DNA of 64,000 nt from Arthrobacter sp. YN (GTDB lineage: Bacteria; Actinomycetota; Actinomycetes; Actinomycetales; Micrococcaceae). Positions 21,815 to 30,923 of the stretch are shown piece after piece. The position numbers and the translations under genes are program-made. Every line of letters starts with the position of its first letter. The stretch's first letter is position 1. The notes beneath the pieces were generated by a model. That model had not been told where the DNA came from. It worked only from the letters and a program-made list of their open reading frames with translations, and searched no databases. The stretch spans positions 2,914,001 through 2,978,000 of the forward strand of contig NZ_CP022436.1 of the NCBI RefSeq assembly GCF_002224285.1, written 5' to 3'.

Positions 21815-23359
21815 CTACTCCCCCCGCACTATCTTTCGGAGCCGTTCCAGCCTGGCGGCAATGTCACGTTCGGCTCCGTTATTGGTGGGCTGGTAGTAGT
21901 CCTTTCCCACCAAATCGTCGGGCGGGTACTGCTGGGTTGCCACACCGTGCGGTTCGTCGTGGGCGTATTTGTAGCTCTTGCCATGCCCCAATTGCTTTGC
22001 TCCGGGGTAATGCGCATCCCGCAAATGCATGGGGATGCCGCCGCCAAACCCTGCCCGGACATCAGCCACCGCTTTGTTCAAGCCCATATAGGCGGCATTG
22101 GATTTAGGCGCGGTAGCCAAATGGACCACAGCTTCGGCGAGGACGATCCGCCCCTCCGGCATGCCGATCAACTGCACCGCCTGGGCCGCCGCCACTGCCG
22201 TTTGCAGCGCTGTGGGATCGGCCATTCCAATGTCTTCAGCGGCGGAAATCACGATGCGCCGTGCAACAAACCGTGGATCTTCGCCCGCTTCAAGCATGCG
22301 GGCCAGGTAATGCAGCGCGGCATCGACATCCGAGCCACGGATGGATTTGATGAAAGCACTGGCGACGTCGTAATGCTGATCCCCTGCACGGTCATAGCGA
22401 ACCGCAGCGGCGTCCAGGGCACGCTCGGTATGACGCAGTTCCACCAGCACCGGAGCGTCAGGGGCGCGGTCGTTGGCGGGTCCCGGCTCGCCGTCGTCGT
22501 TGGTTGCTTCAGCGTCGCCCGATTCTTCAGCGTCGCTGTCCTCCTCCGGCACGGCATCGGTACCGGCCGGTTCAGAAGGCCCGACGGCGGTACTGTCACC
22601 GAACGCGACCCCGGCAGCGGCTTCCAGCGCGGTCAACGCCCTGCGGGCATCGCCGCCGGAGAGGCGAACCAGGTGGTCCAGCGCCTCCGGGCTGAGCTCC
22701 ACACGTCCGGCAAGGCCACGGGCATCGGCGACGGCCCGTTGCAGCAATCCCGCAATGTCGTCATCGGTGAGCGGCTTCAGCGTCAGCAGCAGCGACCTCG
22801 ACAACAGGGGCGACACCACCGAAAATGATGGGTTTTCCGTGGTCGCGGCGACCAGCACCACCCAGCGGTTCTCGACACCCGGCAGCAGGGCGTCTTGCTG
22901 GGCCTTGTTAAAGCGATGGATCTCGTCCAGGAAGAGGACGGTGGTTTTCTTATAGAGATCGCGGGCCGTCAAGGCCTCATCCATGACGCGCCGGACATCT
23001 TTGACGCCTGCGGTGATCGCAGACAATTCCACGAACTTCCTTCCGGGACCCCGCGCGATCACATGGGCCAGCGTGGTTTTGCCCGTACCGGGAGGGCCCC
23101 AAAGGATCACGGAGCTCGGTCCGGCAGGACCGGCAGCCTCAGCCCCGGCCGCCAGCTGCCGGAGTGGCGAACCGTGGCCCAGCAGGTGCTGCTGCCCCAC
23201 GACGTCGTCCAAGGTGCGGGGGCGCATCCGCACTGCCAGTGGACTGCGCTGGGACGCCATCCAGTGTGCATCGGAAGGCCCCCGGAGGGAATCCGGCGTG
23301 GCCGGCAGTTCCTCCGACTCGTCGTCGTTGTCTGCACCGGCACCAAAGAGATCTTCCAC
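21815..23359 (-). CDS. rarA: Replication-associated recombination protein RarA/MgsA with an acidic insert (514 aa)
   Basis: RarA is a clamp-loader-like AAA+ ATPase acting at stalled forks. Walker A is [13 protein letters not shown], Walker B is [11 protein letters not shown], and sensor [10 protein letters not shown] follows; the C-terminal tetramerisation part includes [30 protein letters not shown] text and [10 protein letters not shown]. About 45 residues rich in Asp, Glu and Ala (near 255-300) are inserted in the lid/linker region, which E. coli RarA lacks. The start is GTG (EDLFGAG). It is divergent from the VLRF1-like gene, 42 bases away. Confidence 0.95.
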   Translation of the reverse strand: MEDLFGAGADNDDESEELPATPDSLRGPSDAHWMASQRSPLAVRMRPRTLDDVVGQQHLLGHGSPLRQLAAGAEAAGPAGPSSVILWGPPGTGKTTLAHVIARGPGRKFVELSAITAGVKDVRRVMDEALTARDLYKKTTVLFLDEIHRFNKAQQDALLPGVENRWVVLVAATTENPSFSVVSPLLSRSLLLTLKPLTDDDIAGLLQRAVADARGLAGRVELSPEALDHLVRLSGGDARRALTALEAAAGVAFGDSTAVGPSEPAGTDAVPEEDSDAEESGDAEATNDDGEPGPANDRAPDAPVLVELRHTERALDAAAVRYDRAGDQHYDVASAFIKSIRGSDVDAALHYLARMLEAGEDPRFVARRIVISAAEDIGMADPTALQTAVAAAQAVQLIGMPEGRIVLAEAVVHLATAPKSNAAYMGLNKAVADVRAGFGGGIPMHLRDAHYPGAKQLGHGKSYKYAHDEPHGVATQQYPPDDLVGKDYYQPTNNGAERDIAARLERLRKIVRGE

Positions 23360-23401
23360 ATGGATAGGCTACTCATAGTTCCAGCAAAGGAGACATCCAC
23401 C

Positions 23402-24004
23402 ATGGACCGCCGAGCATCAGCCCCGCGTCAGCAGGCCATCAGGACCGCCTTGGTGTCCGCCGCCCGGTTGCAGGGTTGGGTGGAACGGTTCGCGGCCGGC
23501 CACGGTCCCGTGGTGGAAGACCTCGACGACGGCGGCCTCCTCCTCCGCGCAGCCGACGGAGCCACCGCGCTGCTGAGGGCGCCATGGCCGTCGGACGGAC
23601 GCCCTGGCCGAGGGGGCAGCGAAATCCACCGCCTCGCCTCGTTGGCCGCCCAGGAACGGGGACTGGGCCTGCTGCTGGTCCGGCGCGGCGGTTATGCCGT
23701 GGCCTCGGCCAGTGGCACCACCATCCTCGCCTCGAAGAGCGGCAACCGCTTCATCGATGCCAGGTCCACGGCGGAACATGCGGCCAGGATCTTCTCGGAG
23801 CACCGGATGGAGTACATCGTTCCCGGCGGAGACAGGGCCTTGGTGGATCAGGTCCTTGCGCAGCCCGTCCTCAAGGCGTTCACCGGCCGCGCACGGCTGG
23901 CATTCCTGGACATTCAGGAGATCAAATCCGCGGCCCTGCAGAAAGCGGCAGCAGACGCCTGCTCGATTCGGATCACGGTGACTGATCCGGAGCATGCGGG
24001 TTAG
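23402..24004 (+). CDS. Vms1/VLRF1-like protein, catalytic loop apparently missing (200 aa)
   Basis: The overall sequence (QGWVERFAAGHGP, GLGLLLVRRGGYAVASASGT, YIVPGGDRALVDQVLAQPVL, RLAFLDIQE) fits the actinobacterial VLRF1 group of eRF1-like peptidyl-tRNA hydrolases that release stalled nascent chains. In members I recall, the segment after the ASKSG motif carries a Gly-Gly-x-Ser-Gln-Gln-Arg-Phe loop with the catalytic Gln. Here residues 112-125 run KSGNRFIDARSTAE straight into the next helix, so about 25 residues are absent with the frame intact. AAAGGAG precedes the ATG at 23402. It may be inactive or act only as a ribosome-binding factor. Confidence 0.7.
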   Translation: MDRRASAPRQQAIRTALVSAARLQGWVERFAAGHGPVVEDLDDGGLLLRAADGATALLRAPWPSDGRPGRGGSEIHRLASLAAQERGLGLLLVRRGGYAVASASGTTILASKSGNRFIDARSTAEHAARIFSEHRMEYIVPGGDRALVDQVLAQPVLKAFTGRARLAFLDIQEIKSAALQKAAADACSIRITVTDPEHAG

Positions 24005-24837
24005 CAGCCGCTGAGGGCACGTTTCAGGGGAGCCTGCCGGTACACGTAGCTGCCGTAGTCCATGAATCCCGCCTGTGTGTACAGCGACTGTGCCCCGTGA
24101 TTGGCGGCCGTGACCAAAAGCCAGACCCCCTGAAGATCCCGCCCCGCGCCGGCATGCAGCAACGCGGCCAGCACCTGGGCGGCGTATCCGCGCCGGCGGT
24201 GCCCGGCAGAGGTCGCCATGCTGTAGATGCCGCCCCAGCCGTCAACCAGGGCGAGGCGTCCGACGGCGGCGGGGACGCCGTCGTCGTCCCTCACCATGGC
24301 GTACAGCGCCGGACAGGCGGTGAGGATCCTGTGGGCAACGGACAATTCGGCCTCACCACCGCGGCCGTCGACGGACCACCAGAGACGGAGCCATTCCTCA
24401 GAAGGCAGTTCGAGCATCTCCACCTTCGGCGGACTGGGCGGCACGTCGTCCAGTCCGCGGAGCATAATCTTCGTTTCAGACTGCCGGGTGAAGCGCCGGC
24501 CGTCCAGGACATCATTGAGGGCAGCACTGCGGGAGTCATCGAACACTTGGAAAATCAACGGCAGGCGGCGGCGCCTGTACCACTCCGAGGCGGCGCTGAC
24601 GGATCGCTCAAGGTCAGCGGCAGACTCGGAGCCTGTGGCCACTTCATGACTGTCTGCACTGCCTGCACTTTTTGCACTGTCTGCCGGAGTGGCCGGCCAC
24701 ACGGAGTTAGCCCGCTGCGTCACCCCGTTCGAAGCACGGAGCACCCACTTCCCTGCGCTTTCGCCAACAAGGTCTTCACGCTCAAGGGCCGGCCAGGCCT
24801 TGTCCATGAGCGTTTCCAGGAAAGCTTGCTCCGGCAT
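24001..24837 (-). CDS. GNAT-family N-acetyltransferase (278 aa)
   Basis: The C-terminal half is a GNAT fold with the acetyl-CoA loop ATSAGHRRRGYAAQVLAALLHAG and the terminal NHGAQSLYTQAGFMDYGSYVYR. The N-terminal part is a helical region of about 40 residues, then an Ala/Ser-rich linker (SADSAKSAGSADS-type) encoded by short DNA repeats. Substrate unknown. Its TAA overlaps the TAG of the converging VLRF1-like gene, so the two stops share bases. ATG at 24837 has a poor ribosome binding site, so the true start could lie further in. Confidence 0.82.
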   Translation of the reverse strand: MPEQAFLETLMDKAWPALEREDLVGESAGKWVLRASNGVTQRANSVWPATPADSAKSAGSADSHEVATGSESAADLERSVSAASEWYRRRRLPLIFQVFDDSRSAALNDVLDGRRFTRQSETKIMLRGLDDVPPSPPKVEMLELPSEEWLRLWWSVDGRGGEAELSVAHRILTACPALYAMVRDDDGVPAAVGRLALVDGWGGIYSMATSAGHRRRGYAAQVLAALLHAGAGRDLQGVWLLVTAANHGAQSLYTQAGFMDYGSYVYRQAPLKRALSGC

Positions 24838-24877
24838 CCAGCAGCACCTTTCGTTGAGGGAGTCTTCGGGAGAAACG

Positions 24878-24911
24878 CCAAAGGCCCTCCACCGGAGTGG
24901 AGAGCCTTTGG
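24878..24911 (-). terminator. aspS terminator
   Basis: CCAAAGGC and GCCTTTGG arms with a nested CCAC/GTGG pair lie just after the aspS stop. Confidence 0.8.
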
Positions 24912-24918
24912 TGACCGT

Positions 24919-26712
24919 TTAGACGGTGGTGGTTTCCGGCTTGGCTGCAGGTTTGGCTTCGGGCTTGAAGTCGACGCCTGCCTCCTTGCGCTGCTGCGGG
25001 GTGATCGGTGCAGGAGCGGCGGTCAGGGGATCATAGCCGTTGCCCGACTTCGGGAACGCAATGACGTCGCGGATGGACTCCACGCCGGCGAGCAAGGCCA
25101 CGACGCGGTCCCAGCCGAGGGCCATTCCGCCGTGCGGAGGGGCGCCGTACTTGAAGCCTTCCAGCAGGAAGCCGAACTTGGTTTCGGCGTCTTCCTTGTC
25201 CAGCCCCATGAGCTGGAAGACCCGTTCCTGCACTTCGCGCTGGTGGATACGGATGGAACCGCCACCGATCTCATTGCCGTTGCAGACGATGTCATAGGCG
25301 TACGACAACGCGGATTCCGGGTCCTGATCGAAGGTGTCCAGGAACTCCGGCTTGGGCGAGGTGAACGCGTGGTGCACAGCCGTCCACTGGCCTCCACCCA
25401 CAGCGACGTCACCGGAAGCGACGGCCGCGGCGGCGGGCTCGAACATGGGAGCGTCCACGATCCAGACGAACGCCCAGTCGTTGGGGTCGATCAGGCCGGT
25501 GCGGTGACCGATTTCAACGCGGGCAGCACCGAGCAGGGCGCGGGCCGCTGACTTCTCACCGGCGGCGAAGAAGATGCAGTCGCCCGGTTTGGCACCCACG
25601 GCGTCGGCCAGTCCGGCACGCTCTTCTTCCGTGAGGTTCTTGGCAACGGGGCCGGCGAGCTCGCCGTCCTCCTTGAAGAGCACGTAGGCAAGACCCTTGT
25701 GCCCGCGCTGCTTGGCGAATTCCTGCCAGCCGTCCAGAGTACGGCGGGGCTGCGAAGCTCCGCCGGGCATGACCACTGCGCCGACGTAGGGTGCCTTGAA
25801 GACTCCGAAGTTGGTGTCCTTGAAGAAGTCCGTAAGCTCTGTCAGCTCCACGCCGAAACGCAGGTCCGGCTTGTCCGAGCCGTACTTGGCCATGGCATCC
25901 AGATATGTCATGCGACGGATCGGGGTGGGGATCTCGACGTCGATGAGCTGCCACAGTGCCTTGACGATTGCCTCGCCAAGCTCAATGACATCGTCCTGGT
26001 CCACGAAACTGGCTTCGATATCCAGCTGGGTGAACTCCGGCTGGCGGTCCGCGCGGAAGTCCTCGTCACGGTAGCAACGGGCAATCTGGTAGTACTTCTC
26101 AAAGCCACCCACCTGGAGCAGCTGCTTGAAAAGCTGCGGCGACTGCGGCAGGGCATACCAGGAACCCGGCGCCAGGCGTGCCGGGACAACAAAGTCGCGG
26201 GCGCCTTCCGGCGTCGAACGCGTCAGCGTGGGCGTCTCAATTTCGACGTAGCCGCGCTGGTGCAGCAGTTCGCGGGCCACACGGTTGGCCTCCGAACGCA
26301 GGCGCATGTTGCGGGCGGGGCCGGGGCGGCGAAGGTCCAGGTAACGGTGCTTAAGGCGTGCTTCCTCGCCGACTTCAACGTGTTCGTCGATCTGGAACGG
26401 AAGCGGCTCGGAGGTGTTGAGGATGACCACCTTGTCAGCGATCACCTCGATGTCACCCGTCGCCAGAGCCGGGTTTTCGTTGCCTTCGGGACGCTTGTTG
26501 ACGGTACCCGTCACCTGCAGGACGTACTCGTTCCGCAGGCCATGGAAGACCTCTTCCTCACGGACTACCACCTGGGCGACACCGGACGCGTCACGCAGGT
26601 CAACGAATGCAACGCCACCGTGATCACGGCGGCGGCCCACCCAGCCGGCCAGGGTAACGGTTTGTCCAATGTGCTCGGATCGAAGTGACCCGAGGTCATG
26701 TGTGCGCAGCAC
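24919..26712 (-). CDS. aspS: Aspartyl-tRNA synthetase (597 aa)
   Basis: AspS charges tRNA-Asp and, in many actinobacteria, tRNA-Asn as well with GatCAB correction. The N-terminal OB fold ([21 protein letters not shown]) precedes the class II core with motif 2 ([25 protein letters not shown] region), the bacterial insertion domain and motif 3 ([15 protein letters not shown]). The C-terminal tail is a short low-complexity [15 protein letters not shown]. Start is GTG (LRTHDLGSL). Length is normal. Confidence 0.97.
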   Translation of the reverse strand: MLRTHDLGSLRSEHIGQTVTLAGWVGRRRDHGGVAFVDLRDASGVAQVVVREEEVFHGLRNEYVLQVTGTVNKRPEGNENPALATGDIEVIADKVVILNTSEPLPFQIDEHVEVGEEARLKHRYLDLRRPGPARNMRLRSEANRVARELLHQRGYVEIETPTLTRSTPEGARDFVVPARLAPGSWYALPQSPQLFKQLLQVGGFEKYYQIARCYRDEDFRADRQPEFTQLDIEASFVDQDDVIELGEAIVKALWQLIDVEIPTPIRRMTYLDAMAKYGSDKPDLRFGVELTELTDFFKDTNFGVFKAPYVGAVVMPGGASQPRRTLDGWQEFAKQRGHKGLAYVLFKEDGELAGPVAKNLTEEERAGLADAVGAKPGDCIFFAAGEKSAARALLGAARVEIGHRTGLIDPNDWAFVWIVDAPMFEPAAAAVASGDVAVGGGQWTAVHHAFTSPKPEFLDTFDQDPESALSYAYDIVCNGNEIGGGSIRIHQREVQERVFQLMGLDKEDAETKFGFLLEGFKYGAPPHGGMALGWDRVVALLAGVESIRDVIAFPKSGNGYDPLTAAPAPITPQQRKEAGVDFKPEAKPAAKPETTTV

Positions 26713-26739
26713 AGCATTCCTTTCAGCATGAAATTTATA

Positions 26740-26761
26740 GGGACCGCTGCAAGGCGGTCCC
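26740..26761 (-). terminator. hisS terminator
   Basis: On the minus strand GGGACCGC, a 6-base loop and GCGGTCCC are followed by an AT-rich run between hisS and aspS. Confidence 0.7.
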
Positions 26762-26822
26762 GTCCGAGTTTACCCGCCCCGGCCGCGGCTCCCGCCCAAC
26801 GGCGGAACAAGCGATGCCTGTA

Positions 26823-28169
26823 TCAGGCGGTGGTGACGCGGACGTACAAGTCCTCTTCCGACGGCGTCCATTCTGCGGGGTCTGCGTCAATCTGCTCGCC
26901 GGTACGGATGTCCTTGACCTGGTGCTTGCCGTCCTCGTCGGTAAACCACACGAACGGGATACCGCGCCGGTCGGCGAACTTGATCTGCTTGCCGAACTTC
27001 TCGGCCTTCGCAGCAACTTCGGTGGCAATGCCCCTCCCCCGCAACTGTGCCGCGATATCCTGCGCCGCAGACCAGCTGTCGTCCGTATTCAAGGCAACCA
27101 GGACCGCTGTAGGGACCGAGCGCGAGGCCGTCGCCAGCTCCTGGCTTAGGATGCGCGATACGAGCCGCGTCACACCGATGGAAAGGCCGACGCCGGGGAA
27201 CTTGCGGTTGCCCTTGCTGGCCAGGGCGTCATAGCGGCCACCGGAGCAAATGGAACCGAGCTGCTCGTGGCCCACCAACACGGTTTCGACGACAGTTCCG
27301 GTGTAGTAATCCAAGCCGCGGGCGATGCTCAAATCGGCAACCACCTTGCCCGGGGCACGCTGAACGGCCGCCTGGATGACCTGCTCCAGCTCGTTGAGCC
27401 CTTCCTCCAGGAGTTCATCAGTGACACCCAAAGCGCGTACCTGCTGGACGAAGGAGGTGTCTTCAGTGCGGATACTTGCCAATTGCAAGGCCAAGCCGGC
27501 TTGCTCGTCCGTGGCACCGAGCTCGCTCTTCAACAGCTCGGCCACCCTCGCAGCGCCGATCTTTTCCAGTTTGTCGATGCTGCGCAGGACCCCGGCAGTG
27601 TCCGTCAGGCCGATGCCGCGATAGAAACCCTCGGCCAGCTTCCGGTTGTTGATCCGGAGCCGGAAATCCGGAATCGGCAAGGCGCTCAGTGCCTCGGCGA
27701 TGACCAGGGCAATCTCGACGTCATAGCGGAACGGAAGCTCGCCGTCGCCCACCACATCGATGTCCGCCTGGGTGAACTCACGGGCGCGGCCTTCCTGCGG
27801 CCGCTCGCCACGCCAGACCTTCTGGATCTGGTAGCGGCGGAACGGGAATGCCAGGTACCCGGCGTTCTCCACCACGTAACGGGCGAAGGGAACAGTCAGG
27901 TCGAAGTGCAGTGCCAAGGCGTTGGGATCCGCTTTATCTGACTTCTCAGCCTCACCCTCGTCATCCTGGAGCCGGCTGAGCCCGTAAACCTCTTTGTCGA
28001 TCTCGCCTTTGCGGAGCAACTGCCCCACAGTTTCCACTGCCCTGGTCTCGATGGACGAAAACCCGTGCAACTCGAACGTCTTGCGGAGTGTATCCAGCAC
28101 ATGGAGCTCCACCAACCGCTCCTGGGGAAGCCACTCGGGGAATCCGGACAGGGAGGCGGTACGTGCCAT
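26823..28169 (-). CDS. hisS: Histidyl-tRNA synthetase (448 aa)
   Basis: HisS charges tRNA-His. Motifs are seen in order: FDLTVPFARYV, RYQIQKVWRGERPQEGRAREFTQ-type motif 2, the HisA motif RGLDYYTGTVVE, GGRYDAL and the C-terminal anticodon-binding domain (VPTAVLVALNTDD). The protein begins MARTASLSGFPEWLP, in the longer N-terminal form with an EAEKSDKAD insert near residue 75. A 208-base divergent gap separates it from the cyclophilin gene. The MBL-fold gene that follows hisS in M. tuberculosis is not present here. Confidence 0.95.
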   Translation of the reverse strand: MARTASLSGFPEWLPQERLVELHVLDTLRKTFELHGFSSIETRAVETVGQLLRKGEIDKEVYGLSRLQDDEGEAEKSDKADPNALALHFDLTVPFARYVVENAGYLAFPFRRYQIQKVWRGERPQEGRAREFTQADIDVVGDGELPFRYDVEIALVIAEALSALPIPDFRLRINNRKLAEGFYRGIGLTDTAGVLRSIDKLEKIGAARVAELLKSELGATDEQAGLALQLASIRTEDTSFVQQVRALGVTDELLEEGLNELEQVIQAAVQRAPGKVVADLSIARGLDYYTGTVVETVLVGHEQLGSICSGGRYDALASKGNRKFPGVGLSIGVTRLVSRILSQELATASRSVPTAVLVALNTDDSWSAAQDIAAQLRGRGIATEVAAKAEKFGKQIKFADRRGIPFVWFTDEDGKHQVKDIRTGEQIDADPAEWTPSEEDLYVRVTTA

Positions 28170-28266
28170 GGTGGAAATGTCTCCTCGAAGAAAGCTGACG
28201 CTGGTACAGGACCCACAGCTTTAAACGCCCGTACGGCGTTTACAGGGCGGGCGTGCAGCCGGTCAT

Positions 28267-28297
28267 GCATAAACTATGTGCGGCAGCCAGTTTATGC
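28267..28297. promoter_or_regulatory. Inverted repeat GCATAAAC/GTTTATGC in the hisS divergent region
   Basis: Perfect 8-base arms separated by 15 bases lie midway between hisS and the cyclophilin gene. The AT-rich arms could be an operator or part of the promoters; nothing else supports a role. Confidence 0.3.
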
Positions 28298-28377
28298 TTT
28301 CGGCGCGTGCACATCTAATGCAGCATGCCCGGGTTCCTGTCGGCGGCCCCGGAAAGTGGACACAATCAGGAGGACTC

Positions 28378-29178
28378 TTGGCAACAAGGTCGCGGGATGA
28401 CCGCGAAGCGAAACGTCGCATCAGGCAGATGGAAGCCAAGCGCGCCCTGCGGCAGGAACAGGGCAAGCGACGCAAACGCGACAACACCATCGCCATCGGC
28501 GCGGGTACAGCGGCAGTGATCCTCGCCGTCGTGCTTCAACTGACCGTCTTCAACTCCAACCCCACCGAGGCTGAGTTCGCTGCTGCAGAAGCGGGCATAA
28601 GCTCTCCGTCCGCTTCTCCGTCTGCGTCTGCGTCCAACAGTCCGGACGTTCCCAGCCGTGATACCGCAGCGGGTAAAACCTTCACCGGTGAGCTGGCGCT
28701 GAACAGCGGCGTGCTGGGCATCGAACTGAACGGCACTGCGGCACCGCAGGCCGCCGCAGTCCTCAAGTCATTGAGCGACGCCAGCTACTACAACGGAAAG
28801 TTCTGCCACCGCCTGACGACCTCGGAAACCTTCGGACTGCTGCAGTGCGGCGCCCCGTCCGAAGACGGCGCGGACGACCCCAACTACCGATGGGGTCCGC
28901 TGGAAAACACGCCCGCAGACAACAAGTACCCGGCAGGAACGATTGCAGTGGCCCGCAGCGGGAACAACGCCTACGGCAACGGGCACCAGTTCTTCATCGT
29001 CTACAAGGACACCACCATTCCTGCTGACACGGCCGGTGGATACACCGTAGTGGGCAAGGTAACAAGCGGCTTGGACGTGGTCACCAACATCGCCGCAGCA
29101 GGCCTGAAAACCGGCGAAAGCACCAGTGACGGCGCCCCTGTGGCACCTGTCACGATAGACTCGTTTTCTGTGAAGTAA
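28378..29178 (+). CDS. Membrane-anchored cyclophilin-like peptidyl-prolyl isomerase (266 aa)
   Basis: A very basic N-terminus (RSRDDREAKRRIRQMEAKRA) precedes one transmembrane helix (IAIGAGTAAVILAVVLQLTVF), a Ser/Pro-rich linker and a cyclophilin domain with FCHRLTT, GTIAVARSG and GNGHQFFIVYKDT. This matches the Rv2582 (ppiB-like) position upstream of relA in mycobacteria. The active-site set is partly degenerate (LQCG where classical enzymes have QGGD), so folding-factor activity may be low. The start is TTG at 28378, decided by AGGAGG 5 bases upstream. It is presumably an extracytoplasmic folding helper. Confidence 0.88.
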   Translation: MATRSRDDREAKRRIRQMEAKRALRQEQGKRRKRDNTIAIGAGTAAVILAVVLQLTVFNSNPTEAEFAAAEAGISSPSASPSASASNSPDVPSRDTAAGKTFTGELALNSGVLGIELNGTAAPQAAAVLKSLSDASYYNGKFCHRLTTSETFGLLQCGAPSEDGADDPNYRWGPLENTPADNKYPAGTIAVARSGNNAYGNGHQFFIVYKDTTIPADTAGGYTVVGKVTSGLDVVTNIAAAGLKTGESTSDGAPVAPVTIDSFSVK

Positions 29179-29244
29179 CCAGCTCCAGGCCCCGGCCCGG
29201 GGTGCATTACCTGAGCAGTCCCTCCAAGCGAAAGACTTTTAGCG

Positions 29245-30825
29245 GTGACAGACAGTCAGAAATCCGACGAAACAGCAGTAGTGGCCAACGAAGAAGAAGC
29301 AGTCGAGGCGATCAGGCCCGACCATGCGGAAACCTCCGTCGCGCCGGCAGCTGCACAAGAACCAGCGCCTGTTGATGAGGCAGCAGCCCAGACCGAGGCA
29401 GCAGCCGGTGACAACCCGGCACCTGCAGCGACGCCCGGGGCCGAAGCAGCCGCCAATGAGCCGGCCGCACCGCGACCTGCCCCGTCAGCAGCCCCGACAC
29501 CTGCAGCGCTTGCGGCCCGCCCCAAGGCTCCCGCCGCCGTCGTTCCCGCTGCCCCTGCCGTGTCCGCCGCGTCGCTTGCCGAGGCAGCCAAGTGGGGCCG
29601 CGCCGAAGGTGATGGCCACGTGTTCCTGACGCTGGATGGTGAGGAGATCGCCGTCGGCCAGTACCCGGGTGTCAGTCCCGACGAAGCACTGGGTTACTTC
29701 GCCCGGAAGTTCGACGACATTATTGCCCAGGTTGTCCTGTTGGAACACCGTGTGGAATCCAAGGCCCCGGCCACGGACATGCAAAAGACTGTCACCCATC
29801 TGCGCGAGCAACTTGCAGAGCGCACCATGGTGGGCGATATCCGGTCTGCGGAAACACGCCTGGATGCCCTTTCCACCCAGATCGTGGAGCTGGAAAAATC
29901 AGAGAAGGCTGCACACGAGGCTGTGCGGGCCGGCGAACTCGCTGCCCGCGAAGCAATCGTGTCCGAAGCCGAGTCCATTGCCGGGCAGGATCCTGCCCAG
30001 ATTCAATGGAAGACCTCCAGCGCCCGCATGAACGAGTTGTTTGAAACCTGGAAGACGGCGCAGAAGAGCGGCGTACGTTTGGGGCGGAGCAACGAGGACG
30101 CATTGTGGAAGCGGTTCCGTTCGGCCCGCACAGTCTTTGACCGTCACCGCCGCGCCTACTTCTCGCAACTTGACAGCAACAATTCAGCAGCAAAGTCTGC
30201 CAAGGAAGCGCTGATCGCCGAGGCCGAGGCCCTCTCCACTTCCACCGATTGGGGATTCGCCGCCGGTGAATACCGCAGGCTGATGGACCAGTGGAAGGCA
30301 ACGCCCCGCGCGAGCCGCAAGGATGACGACGCACTGTGGGGCCGGTTCCGCGCCGCACAGGACGTCTTCTTCAGCAACCGCCAGGCGGCCAACGACCAGA
30401 TCGACCAGGAGTACACCGCGAACCTGGTGGTCAAGGAGCAGCTCGTAGCCGAAGCGCAGGCCCTGCTTCCCATCAAGGACCTCAACGCGGCCAAGAAGGC
30501 CCTCCAGTCCATCAGGGACCGCTGGGAAGATGCCGGCAAGGTTCCGCGTGGGGACATGGGACGCATCGAGGCCGGACTCCGCAAGGTTGAAGACGCCGTC
30601 AAGGAAGCCGAAGAAGAGAAGTGGCGCCGGAGCAACCCGGAGACCAAGGCGCGCACCAACAGCGCCCTCTCGCAACTGGAAGCTGCCATCGCCGGTCTCA
30701 AGGATGACCTTGAAAAGGCTGAAAAGGCAGGCGACCAGCGCCGTATCAAGACTGCCCGCGAGGCTTTGGAGGCCCGCCAGGCGTGGCTGGACCAGATTCA
30801 GCGCTCTGCCAGCGATCTCGCCTAG
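29245..30825 (+). CDS. DUF349-repeat protein (526 aa)
   Basis: An Ala/Pro/Glu-rich disordered N-terminus (residues 1-115) is followed by several DUF349 repeats, each a helical pair around a Trp-containing motif (WKTAQKSGVRLGRSNEDALWKRFRSARTVFD in shape, repeated as YRRLMDQWKATPRASRKDDDALWGRFRAAQ). The C-terminus is coiled-coil. DUF349 proteins are widespread, are found next to relA in actinobacteria, and have no agreed function. The start is GTG at 29245. It lies 66 bases after the cyclophilin gene and may be co-transcribed with it. Confidence 0.9.
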   Translation: MTDSQKSDETAVVANEEEAVEAIRPDHAETSVAPAAAQEPAPVDEAAAQTEAAAGDNPAPAATPGAEAAANEPAAPRPAPSAAPTPAALAARPKAPAAVVPAAPAVSAASLAEAAKWGRAEGDGHVFLTLDGEEIAVGQYPGVSPDEALGYFARKFDDIIAQVVLLEHRVESKAPATDMQKTVTHLREQLAERTMVGDIRSAETRLDALSTQIVELEKSEKAAHEAVRAGELAAREAIVSEAESIAGQDPAQIQWKTSSARMNELFETWKTAQKSGVRLGRSNEDALWKRFRSARTVFDRHRRAYFSQLDSNNSAAKSAKEALIAEAEALSTSTDWGFAAGEYRRLMDQWKATPRASRKDDDALWGRFRAAQDVFFSNRQAANDQIDQEYTANLVVKEQLVAEAQALLPIKDLNAAKKALQSIRDRWEDAGKVPRGDMGRIEAGLRKVEDAVKEAEEEKWRRSNPETKARTNSALSQLEAAIAGLKDDLEKAEKAGDQRRIKTAREALEARQAWLDQIQRSASDLA

Positions 30826-30837
30826 CGCTCTTGGGTT

Positions 30838-30896
30838 AGCAGTACCGCAGGCTCCGTTCCGGTTATCCACATAACCGGAACGGAGCCTGTACTGCT
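30838..30896 (+). terminator. Long hairpin terminator after the DUF349 gene
   Basis: Arms AGGCTCCGTTCCGGTTAT and ATAACCGGAACGGAGCCT are perfect over 18 bases around CCAC, extended by AGCAGTAC and GTACTGCT with a 3-base bulge. This is one of the longest hairpins in the window. Confidence 0.85.
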
Positions 30897-30923
30897 TGGG
30901 CGGCTGCGCGGAATGATCGGTGG

